A stretch of 64,000 nt of DNA from Erythrocercus mccallii (taxonomy: Eukaryota; Chordata; Aves; Passeriformes; Dicruridae), in assembly GCA_013397435.1 (NCBI GenBank), contig VZRG01000861.1, positions 5,691-69,690 on the forward strand, written 5' to 3'. A program made the position numbers and the translations under genes. Of the stretch, positions 13,421-26,435 are shown in pieces; position 1 is the first letter of the stretch; each line of letters begins with the position of its first letter. The notes beneath the pieces are model-generated. The model had not been told where the DNA came from and did no database searches. It saw nothing but the letters and a program-made list of their open reading frames with translations.

Positions 13421-15059
13421 CAGCTCTGGCTGCCTCCAGTCACACCACAGGGGCAGGAGGCCCTTCCGAATTTTTCCCTTGTAGAGGAAAATCCCACAGT
13501 GCTTCCTTTGGCCCCAAATGATCCCCAAAGAGCAAACTGGAGAATCCCAGATGCTTTTAGGAGAAGTGATGCATTGTATAGAGCATAACTGGATTTTTTT
13601 TTAAATCTGGTGTGCCTTAATCCACGTGGCATGATGCTTATGTTGAACCATGGCAAGAACCAGCAGCATGTGGGGATAACCTGCACATGGACGGACATGA
13701 GAAATATTGTTGAGGATCCAAAAGGAAACAATGGCTCTGGAGATCCCAGTCCACACTACTCCACTCCTAGTCCCCCATAGAAGGTGCTGCTCAGGGCTAG
13801 TTGTCACCTATTACTTATGTAAGGATGGCATGGTTTAAGTCCCCAATGATGAGAGACAGAAACTCAGTTTACTATCTCTGCTGACAGATAGCAATATCCA
13901 AGGAACAATGCCATGCCCACAGGGGAGCTGTCCTCTGCCAGATGAGATGTTTCAGCATGTCTTCTGGGTCCCCAGACAGGAATGCACTGGTACATCCCTA
14001 AATTCTACCCACTAACATCCACCCTCTGTGAGGGGTGAATCCACAATTTCCTATTGCAAATATGAAGGGCAACTACACTGACATTTGTGGCAATAGCCAT
14101 AAATTCACATTAAAAGCCTTCAAGTAATAGCATTGCTGTGTAAAGACAGCCTTTGAAAAGCTTGTTTCCAAAGCTTAGCAGCAGGATTAGGAGGTTGCTG
14201 GCTCTTAGCTGCGAGCTTTGCAGATGCTAGGGGCTGGCAAAGCAAAATCTGTATCACATGAAAAAGTTGATCAGGTCTGACTCTCCCCTGCCGTGAGATT
14301 ACTTTTCTCACTACAAAGCATTTCTCCTCAGCAGTAAGTTCAAAGTATGTGTGGGCATGAAGATAGTGTATTGTTCACCAGCTCACTGTTCTGCTGAGCA
14401 GCCACGTTGCTTGTTCCCTGTCTCAGGTTATAAACAGTGCTGAGAAGCTCAAAATTGCTCACAGCTTAAACAACATAATCATGATAACCTAGCCTATCTT
14501 ACCCTACTGTGAGCTCTACTTTAATAATCCCGTTTTATCATTAAACCACAATAAAAGCAAGCCAAGGAGTTGTTTAAGGCAAGAGCTAAGCCAAGGTGTA
14601 TCAGAGCACTGCTCCAAACTTGAACTGAGCAATCACCTAGAGACAGAGGAAGCCACACAAAAGGGATAGCAAAGTTGTTGTGCAAAGGGTCAGAAAGATG
14701 TAGCAGAAAATTTGTATCCGTTGGGACTTGTGAAGCTGTGAGCTGCTCTTGCTAGTCAAGACTGCAGTAGTGCCCTATTTACATCCTTTTCCCTGGAGAC
14801 CATCTTGTTATCTAGCACACACACTCCACTCAAGTCTTGTTGTTGACGTAGATGCTCTGACTGAGCCCTTATTCCTGATGATTATCGAGTATAACAGCAG
14901 TTGCTGGTTATTTTTCAGAATGCTTTACCCCTCTACGGAAGAGTACAAAGACAGCAAATTCCTTGGACAGACCTATTCCTTGCCCATGATGCTGCATATT
15001 GTCTTATGGCAAACTAATTTTTTTCCAAGACCGTTTCATACAGAGGGTGAGGTTAGATT

Positions 15060-15080
15060 AAAAAAAAAAAAAAAAAAAAA
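15060..15080. repeat. Poly-A tract of 21
   Basis: There are twenty-one consecutive A residues. I recognise no retroposed sequence immediately upstream and no clear target-site duplication. Confidence 0.9.
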
Positions 15081-15749
15081 GGAAAAGCAGGAAAGGAGAG
15101 ACACACTGCTTCTGTCACTCTGCTGGGGACACTGAGAACAGGGTTAGGCCAAGGCCTGCCCATGGATGCATCCAGGGCTTGGTTCTAGGAGGATTATTCT
15201 TCCGTGCACGAGTGCGTGACAGACAGAACAGATTTGGTCCTTGTTGCTTTGACTTTTCCAGGATGCTCCATTTATTTGTGCATTTTAGGAAACAGACTGG
15301 TACAGTCAGATGTTCTGTACCTGAGTTCCCCTTCTCCCACCCAAAACAGAAATAATTTTAGGCTAAAAACATCACCCATGCCAGAAGATGAGAGAGCCAA
15401 ATCCTTTCAAAGGCAAAAGACTTACCAAAACCACCAGGGTTTCACCTCAGTAGGACTAAACAAAGAACTTCACCACAGTCTGTGACAATTTGGCTGAAGA
15501 GACAATGAATCAATTTTGTATTTTCAGACCAAAGTAATTATCTGGGTAGGGGAACACTCTTGCCTCAGCTTCCTTGAAAGCAGGAATGAGAGGATTAGTA
15601 TTGCTGAGATCATTCCAGAATTTGGGTTATGGTGCAGAAAACTGATTCACATTCTGCAATGTGAAATGGGGTATATTTTGTCTTCATTGTCTCACTGCCA
15701 CCTCTTGTAGGATTTGACTGCAGCATGGAAGCATCCTGATATAACTTTA

Positions 15750-16075
15750 CAGTGCATCATGTTGTTGTTACTGTAGTAACTTATTACTTGGACATCTTGT
15801 GTTATCTTTATTGCTGCAGTACCTGGTGCAAATGTACCACTGTTTGTCCACACACACTGTTATTACTGCCTTATTCCCCAAACTAATTTACTGCAGCATC
15901 CTGTTGTGTCTTATTGCTGCATTATCAAAATGCTACTTTACTGCAGTGGCCTGTGTTACCTTATTGCTACATTTATTCTGGTATTATTATGTCAGTTTAC
16001 TGCCACTTTTTATGGCTGCCCTGCTATCATTTTATTACAGTACTCTATGGGATCTTAGTGCTGAGTTATACTGAG
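15750..16075. repeat. Decayed AT-rich minisatellite
   Basis: A TTTACTGCAG-like motif recurs at 15887, 15937, 15996 (TTTACTGCCA) and 16031 (TTTATTACAG). It alternates with TTATTGCTGCA-like motifs at 15808, 15911 and 15961, together with CCTGTTGTGTC/CCTGTGTTACC spacers. The period is irregular at about 35-60 nt. The units are clearly related but diverged. Overlapping open frames on the plus strand come from this composition. Confidence 0.65.
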
Positions 16076-18782
16076 AGTACATTAATCCATTTGCTTCAGC
16101 CTAACACTGTCTGCACTGGCTCATCAAACCTTTCCTAGTGCTTGCCCCGCTGCTGTTTTGCCACAATAGCCGTGAATGCACTGGATACTCTATTATCCAA
16201 ATAACAGTGCACAGCCATATTTCACAGCCATAGCCCTGTAAGTATGGGAAGTTTTGTAGCCAGCTTGCACAGCTTGGACATTGTAAAAGCTTTCCAGACT
16301 GTTTTTCCTTGAATTGATGCCATTTAGAACATAAACAGAGGTGGAAAGCTGATTTCCTAACTCATCTTCAGCATGATGAGGTAGTTGGAAGACACCGAAC
16401 ATTTACAAAGCAGCAGATTACTGCTTGCAATGTTCAATGGGATACCACTGGGTATACAAAAGTAGCATCAGTTGGAATAAGCAAGGTCATTAAAAAGCAA
16501 TAATTCAAGGATGCCATTCATGTGGAAGTAGTTACATGTTAGTATCACCATATGTGAAGTAAAAGACATGTGAAGAACAGTTGATAATGTATTCCCAGGG
16601 GGAGGCCTTGTCTACTCTCATGTTTGTTTTGGAGAAATTTAGTCAGGAAATGAGGAGCAGAGCTTTCTTCCCTCTAGAGGATATGCAGCTCTGTCCGCTC
16701 AGCTAGCCATTGCTGAGCAGATTAGTTTGCACGAGTGTGCATTTAAATGGCAAGCTGTTCAGCATCCAGGCCCCCTGATGCACGCCCATATGCGTACTCT
16801 CCATCTATGTAAGAATTCCCTCCATGTGCTCAACTGTTCAAACATGGAATATTCCCCACAGGCAAAATACTGTGGCAGCCAATATGACCATCCTGCAGGA
16901 ATAAAGCTGAAAGACAAAGCAGAGTGCATTGCTCACAGGGCAGCAGCACATCCCCACGTTAAAGTCTGGCATTTCTGCTGCCTGCACAGACCATAACCCA
17001 AATTCCACCTGTCCCATCACCCACCAGCATTCTCCAGTCCTGCCCACATGTGCCCCCATGCTGCAGGACCTGAGGAGTACCTCTGTGGCGCTACTCCATT
17101 CTTCCCCCAGGAGACCTCTCCAGTGTCAGGAACTCACTGCAAAGCAAGAGACCCATATGTACCACTTTACCGTCCCTGCTCCTTGCTACACACCAGTTTC
17201 ATATTTTATATGTACATCTTGCCCAGGAATGCTCTGCAGACCAGTTTGAGGGTTCACAAGACAGACCTGCCATGGGAAATGCCTTGTGGCTGGGAAGCAC
17301 TGGCAGTAGAGTAGCTTGGAGTGCAAGCAGTTGTTGGTTTACAGAGATCTAGTGATGCATGGCACTGATGGGCTTGACAGAGATAAAAACACCATCTACA
17401 AGGCTCTCAGAAGAGATGACCTCTGCATTTTCCTAGGGATGACCAAGGGGGCGCATAGGCATATGCATGAATGGACACATGAACCTATTACACAAAGACC
17501 TGCTATATGACCAAGGGGACCCTTTGCCTGGGTGGGCAACAGAGGACAAGACAAATGAGTCTTGCAAGGACAGCTAAGTGACAATTACAAGGGGACCAAA
17601 TGTCATCTTCAGACCACAGGGGACCACAGGAATGACAAGGACATTTCTGGTGGTTCTGCAGTCCTGGAACTCTCTTGTATGTCATGTATATGTAAGATGA
17701 ATTTGGTCTGAAGGCCTCAGACAGCAGGCTGTTTAGGGTATAGGCATGTGTAAAGAACAAACATCATACTCAGTAGTCTACTGTACATTCATGCAGGTGT
17801 ATGGACCTTAGGTATAATTGATATTAGGACTTTTCTGCAGGAAAGAAAAGAGATATCAGAATGAGAACTGTCAGGGGCAAACAGGAAGGTACTTTTTCTG
17901 ACAGAAACTACGCTGGCATCTTTTTGTGCATATGTAGGCCTTAGATAGTAGAGTAATACTTGCCTCAGAAGTGAATGTTGTTGATAGCCAGCTGTCTACT
18001 TAGCTAGATGGTTTTGCCTAGGTAGGAATGCAAACTTACAGCTATATAGCAGTTTCTACCACCTGTACAAAAAGCCGATTTGCCTTGGCATGAGTGAAGA
18101 AGATCAAGAAATGTCTAGTTTCATGTATGCTTCAGATCTGAACTGCTTACAAAATACAGGAGATTTCATGGTACTAAGTCAGCTGAGTCTTGAAATTCTT
18201 TTTATATATAGATAGTATACTGTATGTGAATGCAGGCCATTTTCCTATCTGCAGCTAGTATAAGTGGATTTCATAATAAAGTCACTTCAGTCCTGTCCTC
18301 ATCCTAACCTCAATACCTCCAACAGCTTGAAACAAGCTACTGGGGTCATCTTGTCCTGTTGCATTCATGGGCTGCTGGTCAGATGAATTTTAGTGGAAGC
18401 TCACTTCCTCCAGTGGTACAATTTCACTCTCGGAATGATGCTTCTCAGCAGGGTCAGTTATCTGAGCATGATATCACAGCTGGGTGTTACTGTTTGGGGA
18501 GGATCGCCTGGCACCCAGTGTCCTGCCTATTCACACCCTGCTTCTGCTGGTCCCATCTCCATCAATTCCCTCCTCTCTGTAGGCTGAATTTTGACACCTG
18601 CCCACATCAGAGTTGCCTTTCCCTGGACACATGTGAGTGGATTTTGGCTCTCTCCAGTTGGAGAGCTGGTGTCCGGTTTGGTTTGCTTGGAAAAGAGCTT
18701 GAACATCCATCATTGATTTGGTATGCAAAATCTTAAATAAATAGAAAATTAAACAAAATATAAACCAACTCACTTTAAAATA

Positions 18783-18804
18783 CTGTGTATGTGTGTGTGT
18801 GTGC
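18783..18804. repeat. (TG)n microsatellite
   Basis: A short, slightly interrupted TG dinucleotide repeat. Confidence 0.85.
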
Positions 18805-19164
18805 ACTGCACATCTCAAACATGACTTTTTGAGCATCAGGCAGAGCCTGATCACATTTGCACAATGTGCACATGCAGAACGATTCCGCTGACGTCAGAGA
18901 ATTTGCACCAGCATCAGAGTCTGATTGAAGAGGGCAGATACTCAGGTGATGAACACCACTCCTGCTCTCCTGACTTCAGCTGAGGGTCTGGCCATCATCT
19001 CTGGACATGCTACATGCTATTGGAAGGACAACAAGTGATGAACTTAAAAAACTTAAAAGAGTGCCTTTTTTTTTTTCATTGTTTTAAAGGAGAAGAAACA
19101 TAGGAAAGGAAAACAAAGTCAGTGAATCTGCAGGAGAAATGCATTTGGGATTTTGTGAGAAGGA

Positions 19165-19627
19165 GAAGCAGCTTCCATCAGATATTTTATTGGATCCAGA
19201 CGGCCACATGAAAGGGAGTGAGATTGTGGTGCCATCTTGTTACAGTCATGTTTGTACCAGGGAGAAAAGAGATGTGGAAAAACACTGATCTCTCTCAGCT
19301 CTTCTTTCTCCAAACTGTGGTTGGGTCTGCTTCCTTAAATGACAAGACAGCAAGCCCTCGCCTTGTCAACCTCCTGTGTATGGTTAAGTGTGCTCCTCCA
19401 AACCTCAGCTGGAAACAAAGTACCTGCACAGAGCTCAGGGTCCTTAAGGAGTTGTGCAGACAGGGAAGTGATGATGTAAACTGTGAAGAGAGGTGCTCCA
19501 CTGGCATGTGGCTCTCTGCTTCCACTTGCTCAGGTTGTCTCCCCTGCAGGGACCTGCTTTCCCTGAAATGCCCCGTCCCTGGTAGCGGTCCCAGCTGTCT
19601 CTCCCGCGGGGCGGTTGGCTGGAGCTG
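19165..19627 (-). other. RGS6: Predicted RGS6 3' untranslated region
   Basis: The region follows the RGS6 stop codon on the minus strand and runs to the first canonical polyadenylation hexamer downstream. No TTTATT (AATAAA on the minus strand) occurs on the plus strand between the hexamer and the stop, so this is the earliest canonical site. The exact cleavage point is inferred as about 20 nt past the hexamer. Longer transcripts ending at later hexamers in the flank cannot be excluded. Confidence 0.55.
19186..19191 (-). terminator. Polyadenylation signal AATAAA for RGS6
   Basis: AATAAA on the minus strand lies 437-442 nt past the RGS6 stop codon. The minus strand beyond it becomes T-rich around 19119-19080 (GACTTTGTTTTCC and similar), as expected for a downstream element. 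Position and orientation support use by RGS6, but there is no transcript evidence. Confidence 0.55.
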
Positions 19628-19678
19628 TCAGGAGGACTGCATCAGGCCCGTGAGGCGCTTGCTTGCCAGAGATTTTCC
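19628..19678 (-). CDS. RGS6: RGS6 terminal coding exon with stop codon
   Basis: The last coding exon begins after a strong acceptor (TGTCCCTCCCTCCAG|GGA) and reads GKSLASKRLTGLMQSS followed by TGA at 19630-19628. This is the conserved RGS6 C-terminus, which I recall from mammals as GKSLAGKRLTGLMQSS, so one Gly-to-Ser difference is visible. It starts on a codon boundary, so it can follow either the 54-nt exon at 34400-34453 or the RGS-domain exon at 42195-42284. The coding part is only 51 nt, so an ORF length cutoff would miss it. The same exon continues into the 3' UTR. The 14.7-kb intron before it contains no other exon I recognise. Confidence 0.95.
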   Translation of the reverse strand, partial: GKSLASKRLTGLMQSS

Positions 19679-22600
19679 CTGGAGGGAGGGACAAACAGAA
19701 GAGATCCAGAGGTGTAAGTGATGTCATAGAATGGTTTCTCTGGGAGTGAGGGGCAGGGGCTTTCCCCCAGAGCGGAGCACGAGGTTCTGCTGACAAGGGA
19801 GGCAGGTGGAATGAGCTGGCCTTTAGATTTCATGTGTCTTCAGTTTTGCCCCAGATAAGTGGTTTGGCAAGGAGGAGTTGTGCCTAAGTGACTATCACTC
19901 AAGGCTGTGCCCTGGGACCCTGTCTTGTGAAGATATTTCCTTTTTCCAGTTTCATGGGAACTAGTTAAAGCAAAGCCCTGTCCTACACTCACTGCTACTT
20001 GTTCTGCCCAGTGCTGTCCTGCTGGTGTAGAGCTCTACCTAGCTTGGGGAAGGATGCACAGCCAATGCTGCTGTGAAAACTGGGATGTCCCTCCCACAGT
20101 CTGTGAATCAGTATCAGCTGCACAGCATCCACCAGGAGCAGGTCTAGAAAAAAAGTAATTTCAGAAAGAGTTTACCCTGTTCCTGCCCTGCTGTCATTCA
20201 CCTTGGCACACTCCTTGGTCGCTTGCCTCCTGGGTTGGTGGCTGTTCACTCCTGCCCTGCTGTCATCTACATGAGCTTTCCCACTGACTGGCAGGACCAA
20301 GGACTAGGAAGGAGGAAGGTCACTTGCACATCTGAACCCCTTCCCTAACTTAACCATGCAGCACTTGCTTTCAGGAGCAAAGGATCTACAGGACCTATTT
20401 CAGGACCTATAGCCAGTGTTCTCCATTTGCAGACAGGATATATCCACATACTGATGGCTTTGCAATTATTGATATAACAGTGAAAAACTATCTCAGGTAT
20501 TGCACCAGTTGCTGTATTTCTTTGGTGAGCTTTCCTCTTGAAAAACAATGTTTTTCTTAAAGGAAAAAAAAAAATCTTGCTTGAAATTAACATTCAGGGA
20601 ATACCAGAGAGCTGTAGAATACCTAGCAGCTCTTAAAAAACCTCCTCTTCATTACTATATTTAGCCAAGATTTCCTTTGCAATAGGAAGTCTTACTGATT
20701 GCTGTTTCAAAGAAAGAGCCACAAAAGGAGCAGGAGAAATGGATTATTCACTGAAAATGATTAAACACAAAATGTAGAAAAATTTGACATGTAGAAATTA
20801 GCAGGCTATTTGAAATAAATATTTTTAAACAAGTTAACACTCTAGGAAAAAAGAAACATTTCCCACCTCCTTTTGATTTCTAATCTTTTTCCATGTAGGG
20901 CTGTTCCAGGATGATGTAGCTGTTCCCTACAGAAGTGGCTTTTCATTACTGAGATGTGTGATTTTCACCAAATAATTTGTTTAGCTGCAGGAGCACATGC
21001 AGCCCAATCTGTCCATGTTCTGTATACCAGTAGTTGGCTGCAGGAAACACTGTCATCATGCCCACTGTCCTGCCTGGGAGGAGAGGCCCACAACCACTGC
21101 TCTGTGCCTCACACACAGGGTTCAGCATGGGAATGGCCAGATCCAGCCCAGAGCTCTGCAGACACACCATTCAAGATACGCATGTTTGGGTGGGGTGGTT
21201 TATGTTGATTTTTTAAATTTTTTTTTCCCCACTGTAAATCAAATTTTTGATTATTATTACTTTTAAATGCATTGTTGTAAAGCTTGGCCCAGTGCTACCC
21301 CAGGGGGTGGTCAAGTCTTCTGCAGGGCAACATGGCTTGGGGGGCTAAGACCAGGGCTGTCATTTTGCTGCTGTTGAGGAATACCAGAGAGAAAGTGCTA
21401 AGGAATTATCAGTCCTTGAATCCTATTTATAGAAAGAAGAAGGTAAAGATATGGGTGTTAATTCCTGGAAGAATAACATGTCTGAGTTTAGGAAAAAAAT
21501 AAAGTTAGTTTCCATCAATATTTGGGTACTTCCTTGGGAAAAAAATAACAAGCCTTGGTTTATATAATGCCCATTCAGTCAGACTCTAACTAATCTGTGA
21601 AAGGCAGCTCCTCTTGTTATCATCTCACAGGCAGGTGGCTTGGGGCTACGCCAACCTCCCTGCGCCAGGTTCCAGCAGGGCTGAGGAGCAAACACTGTTC
21701 CACATCCCGCCCCCATTTCAACATTCCTGTGTTTTATGAAGGAAGAAGAAACGCCGGTAGTGGGCCGGGCTGAGGAGAGGGGTCAGCTGCCCTGGGCAAG
21801 GTGGTGGGTTGGAAACGGAGCCAGTGGCCGTGGTTTGTGCAGAGCAAAACTTCGCTCATGGGTTTCCCAGTGGAAACTGCTTCTCGCTGCGGGGAAAAGC
21901 AGTGGCCTCCATCTGCAGCTCCCCCGTCCCATGAGAAAGGCGTTACCCTGGGAACTGCAGCAAAATTCCCGCCTGCAGGCTGGAATGACTCCCTAGTGCA
22001 AAGCCCGTCTGTCTGGGAGGAGAACTGTGCCAGGGAACGGCCTCACGAGCAGGGACATGCAAACAGATGGGTGCAAGAAGCTCTGCCTTAAGACAGCAAG
22101 AAGCAGGCAGCAGTGTTGTCTGCTCGGCTGTGTTCACCTCTGTGCTAGGAGAGATTGCAAAAGGATCCCTGAAATTGCATAGAGGGATTAATGCTGTGAC
22201 AATTTTGACTACAAGCAAAAGCAATATTCAGCCCCCACCTAGAGGCATACTGACGTTGGGGCTTTTGTTTCAACCCAATGCAGGGCCAAGTGTCAGCCTC
22301 ACAGCATGGGTCTGAGTGATACGGATATCTGCAGGCTGGAGTTGGGTGGGATGCAGGTGTTCAGTTTAGGATTCTCTCATCTTAGACATCCTCATTAAAA
22401 TAAAAATAAAAGAGGAGCAGGAAAAACTGCATTTCATTAGGAAAACTGGTATCTCTTTCCTATTACTAAAATGAGCAAGAAGGAAGTAAAACATTATATA
22501 ACAGGTGGAAAAGCTGGATGGGATCTACAATCCACCTGCTGATCTAAATCAACAGGACTCAGTTGTTTTCACTGGAGTGCTGGTGATTCACACCAGTTGA

Positions 22601-23777
22601 GGGGCTGGCCCATGGTATTTCTGTTTGAGGTTTAGTCCTGCAGGGCTTCTAAGGCACAAAGTCCATCAGGAGACACAAAAGATTTGCATCAGCTGATTGA
22701 TTGGAATGGGGCAGAAGCTCACTCTGCAGGCAGCCAGCACTCTCTCCAGGACCCCCAGCCAGTCCATCCAAACCCACCTGCCCCCACTTGCCAAGAGGGC
22801 GTCCGTGGCCAAAGAGTCCAGGATGGCCACAGCATGCTTTAGTGTCATTGCTTAGTGTCCAGAAAAGAGGTGTCTGGGTAACCAGGAGAGGGTGGCCTGT
22901 GTCCACCTTGAGACTGCAGAGGTGAGATGCACCCCTGTATTCTTTGTGATCCCACAACCCTCCTCTGAGGCTGGCATGGTGTGAGTGCCTGAGTCAGTCA
23001 GGTGAAAGGCTGCTCTGAGAAGCTGGAGGTGGCCGAAATAGTCCTTAATTGGGTACAACACATGCCAAAAAAGTTCAGGTCCAGGAGGGCATGTTGGGTC
23101 TCATCTACCATGTGGAATGGACGGAATTCCTTTGGGGATATATCTGACAGAGCAAGGATGTTTCAGATTATTATGATGTGAAAGTTTGGCACAAACAACA
23201 CCTAGTTTCTTTAAAAAGGTTCAACCAAAATAAATTATGTTTTCCTTCCATGCATCTTTGTTTAGCATGAAACCAGTGGCTGTCTCTACCTCTCCCTTCC
23301 TTGAAGAGAATGTTAACAACAACTGCTGTATTTCCAGGAGAATCTAAGCTAGGCTGGCAGGGGATTTGGAAAGCGTACCATCTCAAGCTCAGCACACTTC
23401 AGTGCTTCTTTTACTGTGCCACATGTATATGCTGAATAACTTAGGGCAAGATTAGAGTGGATGTAAGGAGTAAAACTTTTACATGGGGTCTAAAGTCTAT
23501 AAGGAATCCCCAGTCCTCCAGTCCCAAAATATTTGTCACTACTAATTAGGGTTACAACAATTAAAAGCCCAGACTGTTGTAGCTCAAACAGCATAGCACA
23601 AGCAGTAGGGCATATGTTGTATGACATATGTTATGTGTCATCTTGGAGGGAGGAAGGCTTCCTTTTCTCTAATGTCCTGCAAGCAATTGAGCTGTTCCAC
23701 AGCTTACAGGCAAGGATGACATGGAGCTTCACTGCATCTGGTAATGTCCAGTTCTCTCTATGCTGCTGAATGAATCT

Positions 23778-23794
23778 TTTTTTTTTTTTTTTCC
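23778..23794. repeat. Poly-T tract
   Basis: A run of about 17 T residues in the 14.7-kb RGS6 intron. It is A-rich in the RGS6 sense direction. Confidence 0.85.
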
Positions 23795-25039
23795 CTTGAA
23801 CACCCCCATGACGGGAGCCATTTCTTAAAGGAAGGGTAAAATCTGAATTTGGAGTAACCTAAGGAAAACATCAGGGAATTCTTAATGAACCTCATGAAAC
23901 TGTCCCTGAATATGACTTCCAAGTATGTGGCCATCCTAACTGCTTGGCTACATGTCCAGCAGAGGCTTGTACCTCAGCACTTGTGGACCATCAGGGCTCA
24001 CTGAGGCCCAGTGAAATAAAGATTAACCTACAGGTCACAGGAGATGGTTAGCATCTTTAGTGGCTGAGCCTTTGCTGAGCAGCTACAAAGCTAAAGTATA
24101 AAATGCAATCAGCAATTATTTTAATGAAGAAAAATTCAGCAATTTAACATAGGCAAGACGCCAAGTAAGAAGGAAAAGGGTGTATGGGATTTGATGCAAA
24201 AAAGGGCCAGCACTCCTTTCAAACCTCCTCTATGAGCCACCAGAGTTTCCATCTTGCTCCTTGTTTTTATCTGCCAAAACCAGCACTTTGCACAGCTGGC
24301 AGAGAAGCAGAGTGGGAACTTAAAAAAAATATTTTTCAATGAAAATTTTAGTTCTGTCCAGTATCCATGGCTTCACACAATGTTGATTTTCTCTGTCCAG
24401 CACAGCTCAATTCAGCATGCAGACATTCCCCACCCCCAGCATGCATAAGCCAGAGCTCCCATGCATGTTGTCAACAGCTTACCTGAACAGCCAGACAGGA
24501 TTTCTCCCATAAGGAGCTTTGTGGCTGCAGCAGTGGGAGACAGTAGAGATGGCAGCACAGGCTCCTGTTTGCCATGTCACTACAGAGCAAAGTGCTTTCA
24601 CTGACTGCTCACCTCCAGAATTTCCACCCACCAGCTTGGGGCTTTATTTCTACAGCTGGCCCCACTTTTTACTTTCTACCCCTCACTTGTGCTCAGAGCT
24701 CTCCTTTTCCCAGTCTGCTGCCCAATCTGCTCCAGCCAGAAGCATCACCTTCGTGGAAGAGAAGTCACCTTTTGGGGAGCACTGTTGCCCCATCCCCCTT
24801 TGAAGAGAACTGGGGCTGGTCTGCATCTCCAGTGGAGGTGAGATAATTCTTCTTCCATCAGCTTGAATCTGAGGTTTTTCACATCATCACAGGCACTGCT
24901 CAGTTTTCCTTTTAGCTAACATACTACAAGAAATTTGGCAGTGGGCAGACAACATCCTGCAACCAAATTTTACTTCTGAAGAGATTGCCATGGCCCTAGC
25001 ACTGGTTTTCAGTGTTGTATTACAATGCAGATCTTGGGG

Positions 25040-25260
25040 AAGCTTTATTTTTTGTCCCATTTAAAAAATATTCTTTTTATTAGGTTTTTTCATTAATACA
25101 TTGTCAACATAAGATAAACATAACATAAATTAATGAAGTTAAATAAGAAACTGAATTAAAAACATAATACTGGAAAATAACTTAGTTCAACACAAAATGA
25201 ACACAGACATATAAACTATGAATATAAGTAACATAAATTAACACACAAAATGTGGTGGAC
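25040..25260. repeat. AT-rich block with a repeated 13-mer
   Basis: The stretch is strongly A-rich on the plus strand. TAACATAAATTAA occurs exactly at 25121-25133 and again at 25229-25241, with further partial matches between. It may be a degraded tandem array or simply AT-rich intron. Confidence 0.45.
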
Positions 25261-26334
25261 AATACCACAAATTACACACTGACAAAAACTGAGAACAGGA
25301 GCTGCGAAGTGACTGTAGAGGGCAAGGGGGGGCCAGATGCTCCCAGCATGCAGAATGCTCACCTGTTCTTGCCAGCACGGTCTCATGAGTCACCCACAAA
25401 TTCGTGCAGAGTGGGCCCCACTCCTCTTCTAAGGCTTGACTGACAAGTTACCTGAGCTTCTTGCCATTCCTGCCCATCACAGTGAAGCTCGACCACCATG
25501 AGTTATGTTCCCACATTTGATATTGCTTTTTTGCTCTTCTAGCTCATATCTCTTATGGGAACAGTTCAGAGCTTCAGCCCAGTTAAAACCAGTATCATCT
25601 ATTCCCATTTTAAATTGTGAGGATTTCTTACATTTCCTAAATGAGGCATTGCACTCTGCTTGGAGACATACCAGTATACCACTGCATATGGCACTAACCA
25701 GGATCCATGTATTCACCCACTCCTAGCACAGCTTTGTAATAGCTGCAGCCCTCCTCTACTTTCCCACTAGCACCACAAGAAAGGTCCTTTTCTTTTGTGG
25801 TGCAGTCTGGGCTTCTTATAGCTGAGAGTGAATCAATTTTGGCATTAGTTGAAGATGTCTATGGACTGCAAAATTCAGGATGTCTTCCTCCCTTTGAGAA
25901 AAACCCAGGAAGACAGAGGAGCAGACAGATCACTGCAGCTAGTACACAATGGAGGAACAGACTTTTTTCAAGCCACCTCAGAAATGCCCTAACTGAATGT
26001 TGCTGGTCTGGCTCTTGGGCAGGGTGTGATTCTGTGCAAAGGACTCAGCTTGTTTGACAGCCTTCAGCACAGCTGGGAACCAGATATGTAAATGTCTTGT
26101 ACAGAGGAAAATGGATGCACCACTGAAATACCAAATCTCTCTGGAGTATCAAAATAAACTTGGATGAAATCACAGCAGGGGGTAAGAACACCCTCCATCC
26201 CAAACACCTTGCTAAAGTCATGGTTTAGTATCTGCAGCTAGACCTGTCTGTAGTGAGAAGGTACCAGCTTTTATCTTCAAGGGTTTCTGTGTGGCCCAAA
26301 TAAAATACAGCAAATTAAGAGTGGGTGTGTTTGA

Positions 26335-26435
26335 ACTCTGTGCAGTGCTTTTCATCCAAAAGGGTCCCCAAGCACTTTCACAAACAGTATGCACAAAGAT
26401 CACTCACCCACTTTGCCCTCACAGTGGCAAAAGGA
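26335..26435 (+). mobile_element. Possible ancient SINE/LINE fragment
   Basis: TTCATCCAAAAGGGTCCCCA, AAGCACTTTCACAAACAGT and TTTGCCCTCACAGTGGCA resemble the ttcatccaaaggatcccaaagcgctttacaaac part of old amniote repeats. The match is short and diverged. Confidence 0.4.

Larger units (their letters stand above)
1..19160. other. 3' flank of RGS6, no recognised gene
   Basis: I found no convincing protein-coding exon in this stretch on either strand. The open frames are short, lack conserved motifs and are not bounded by credible splice pairs. In human the gene just beyond RGS6 is DPF3, in convergent orientation. I looked on the plus strand for its C-terminal PHD-finger exons (Cys-rich DDCDRGYHMYC-type motif) and did not find them. 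The region holds a possible MIR-like fragment near 2209, a T-rich tract at 7254-7324, an orphan CpG island at 13015-13420, a 21-A tract at 15060-15080, a degraded minisatellite at 15750-16075 and a (TG)n at 18783-18804. Otherwise I see ordinary unique intergenic sequence. Confidence 0.6.

Noticed and set aside
12941..13588. 215-codon plus-strand open frame over the CpG island (and the overlapping minus-strand frames)
   Set aside because: High G+C removes stop codons. The start is not ATG, the translation is low-complexity Pro/Gly/Ala/Arg, and no domain is visible.
20180..20268. Direct repeat CCTGCCCTGCTGTCAT at about 70-nt spacing
   Set aside because: Two copies only, with no further units. 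Probably a chance or local duplication without consequence.
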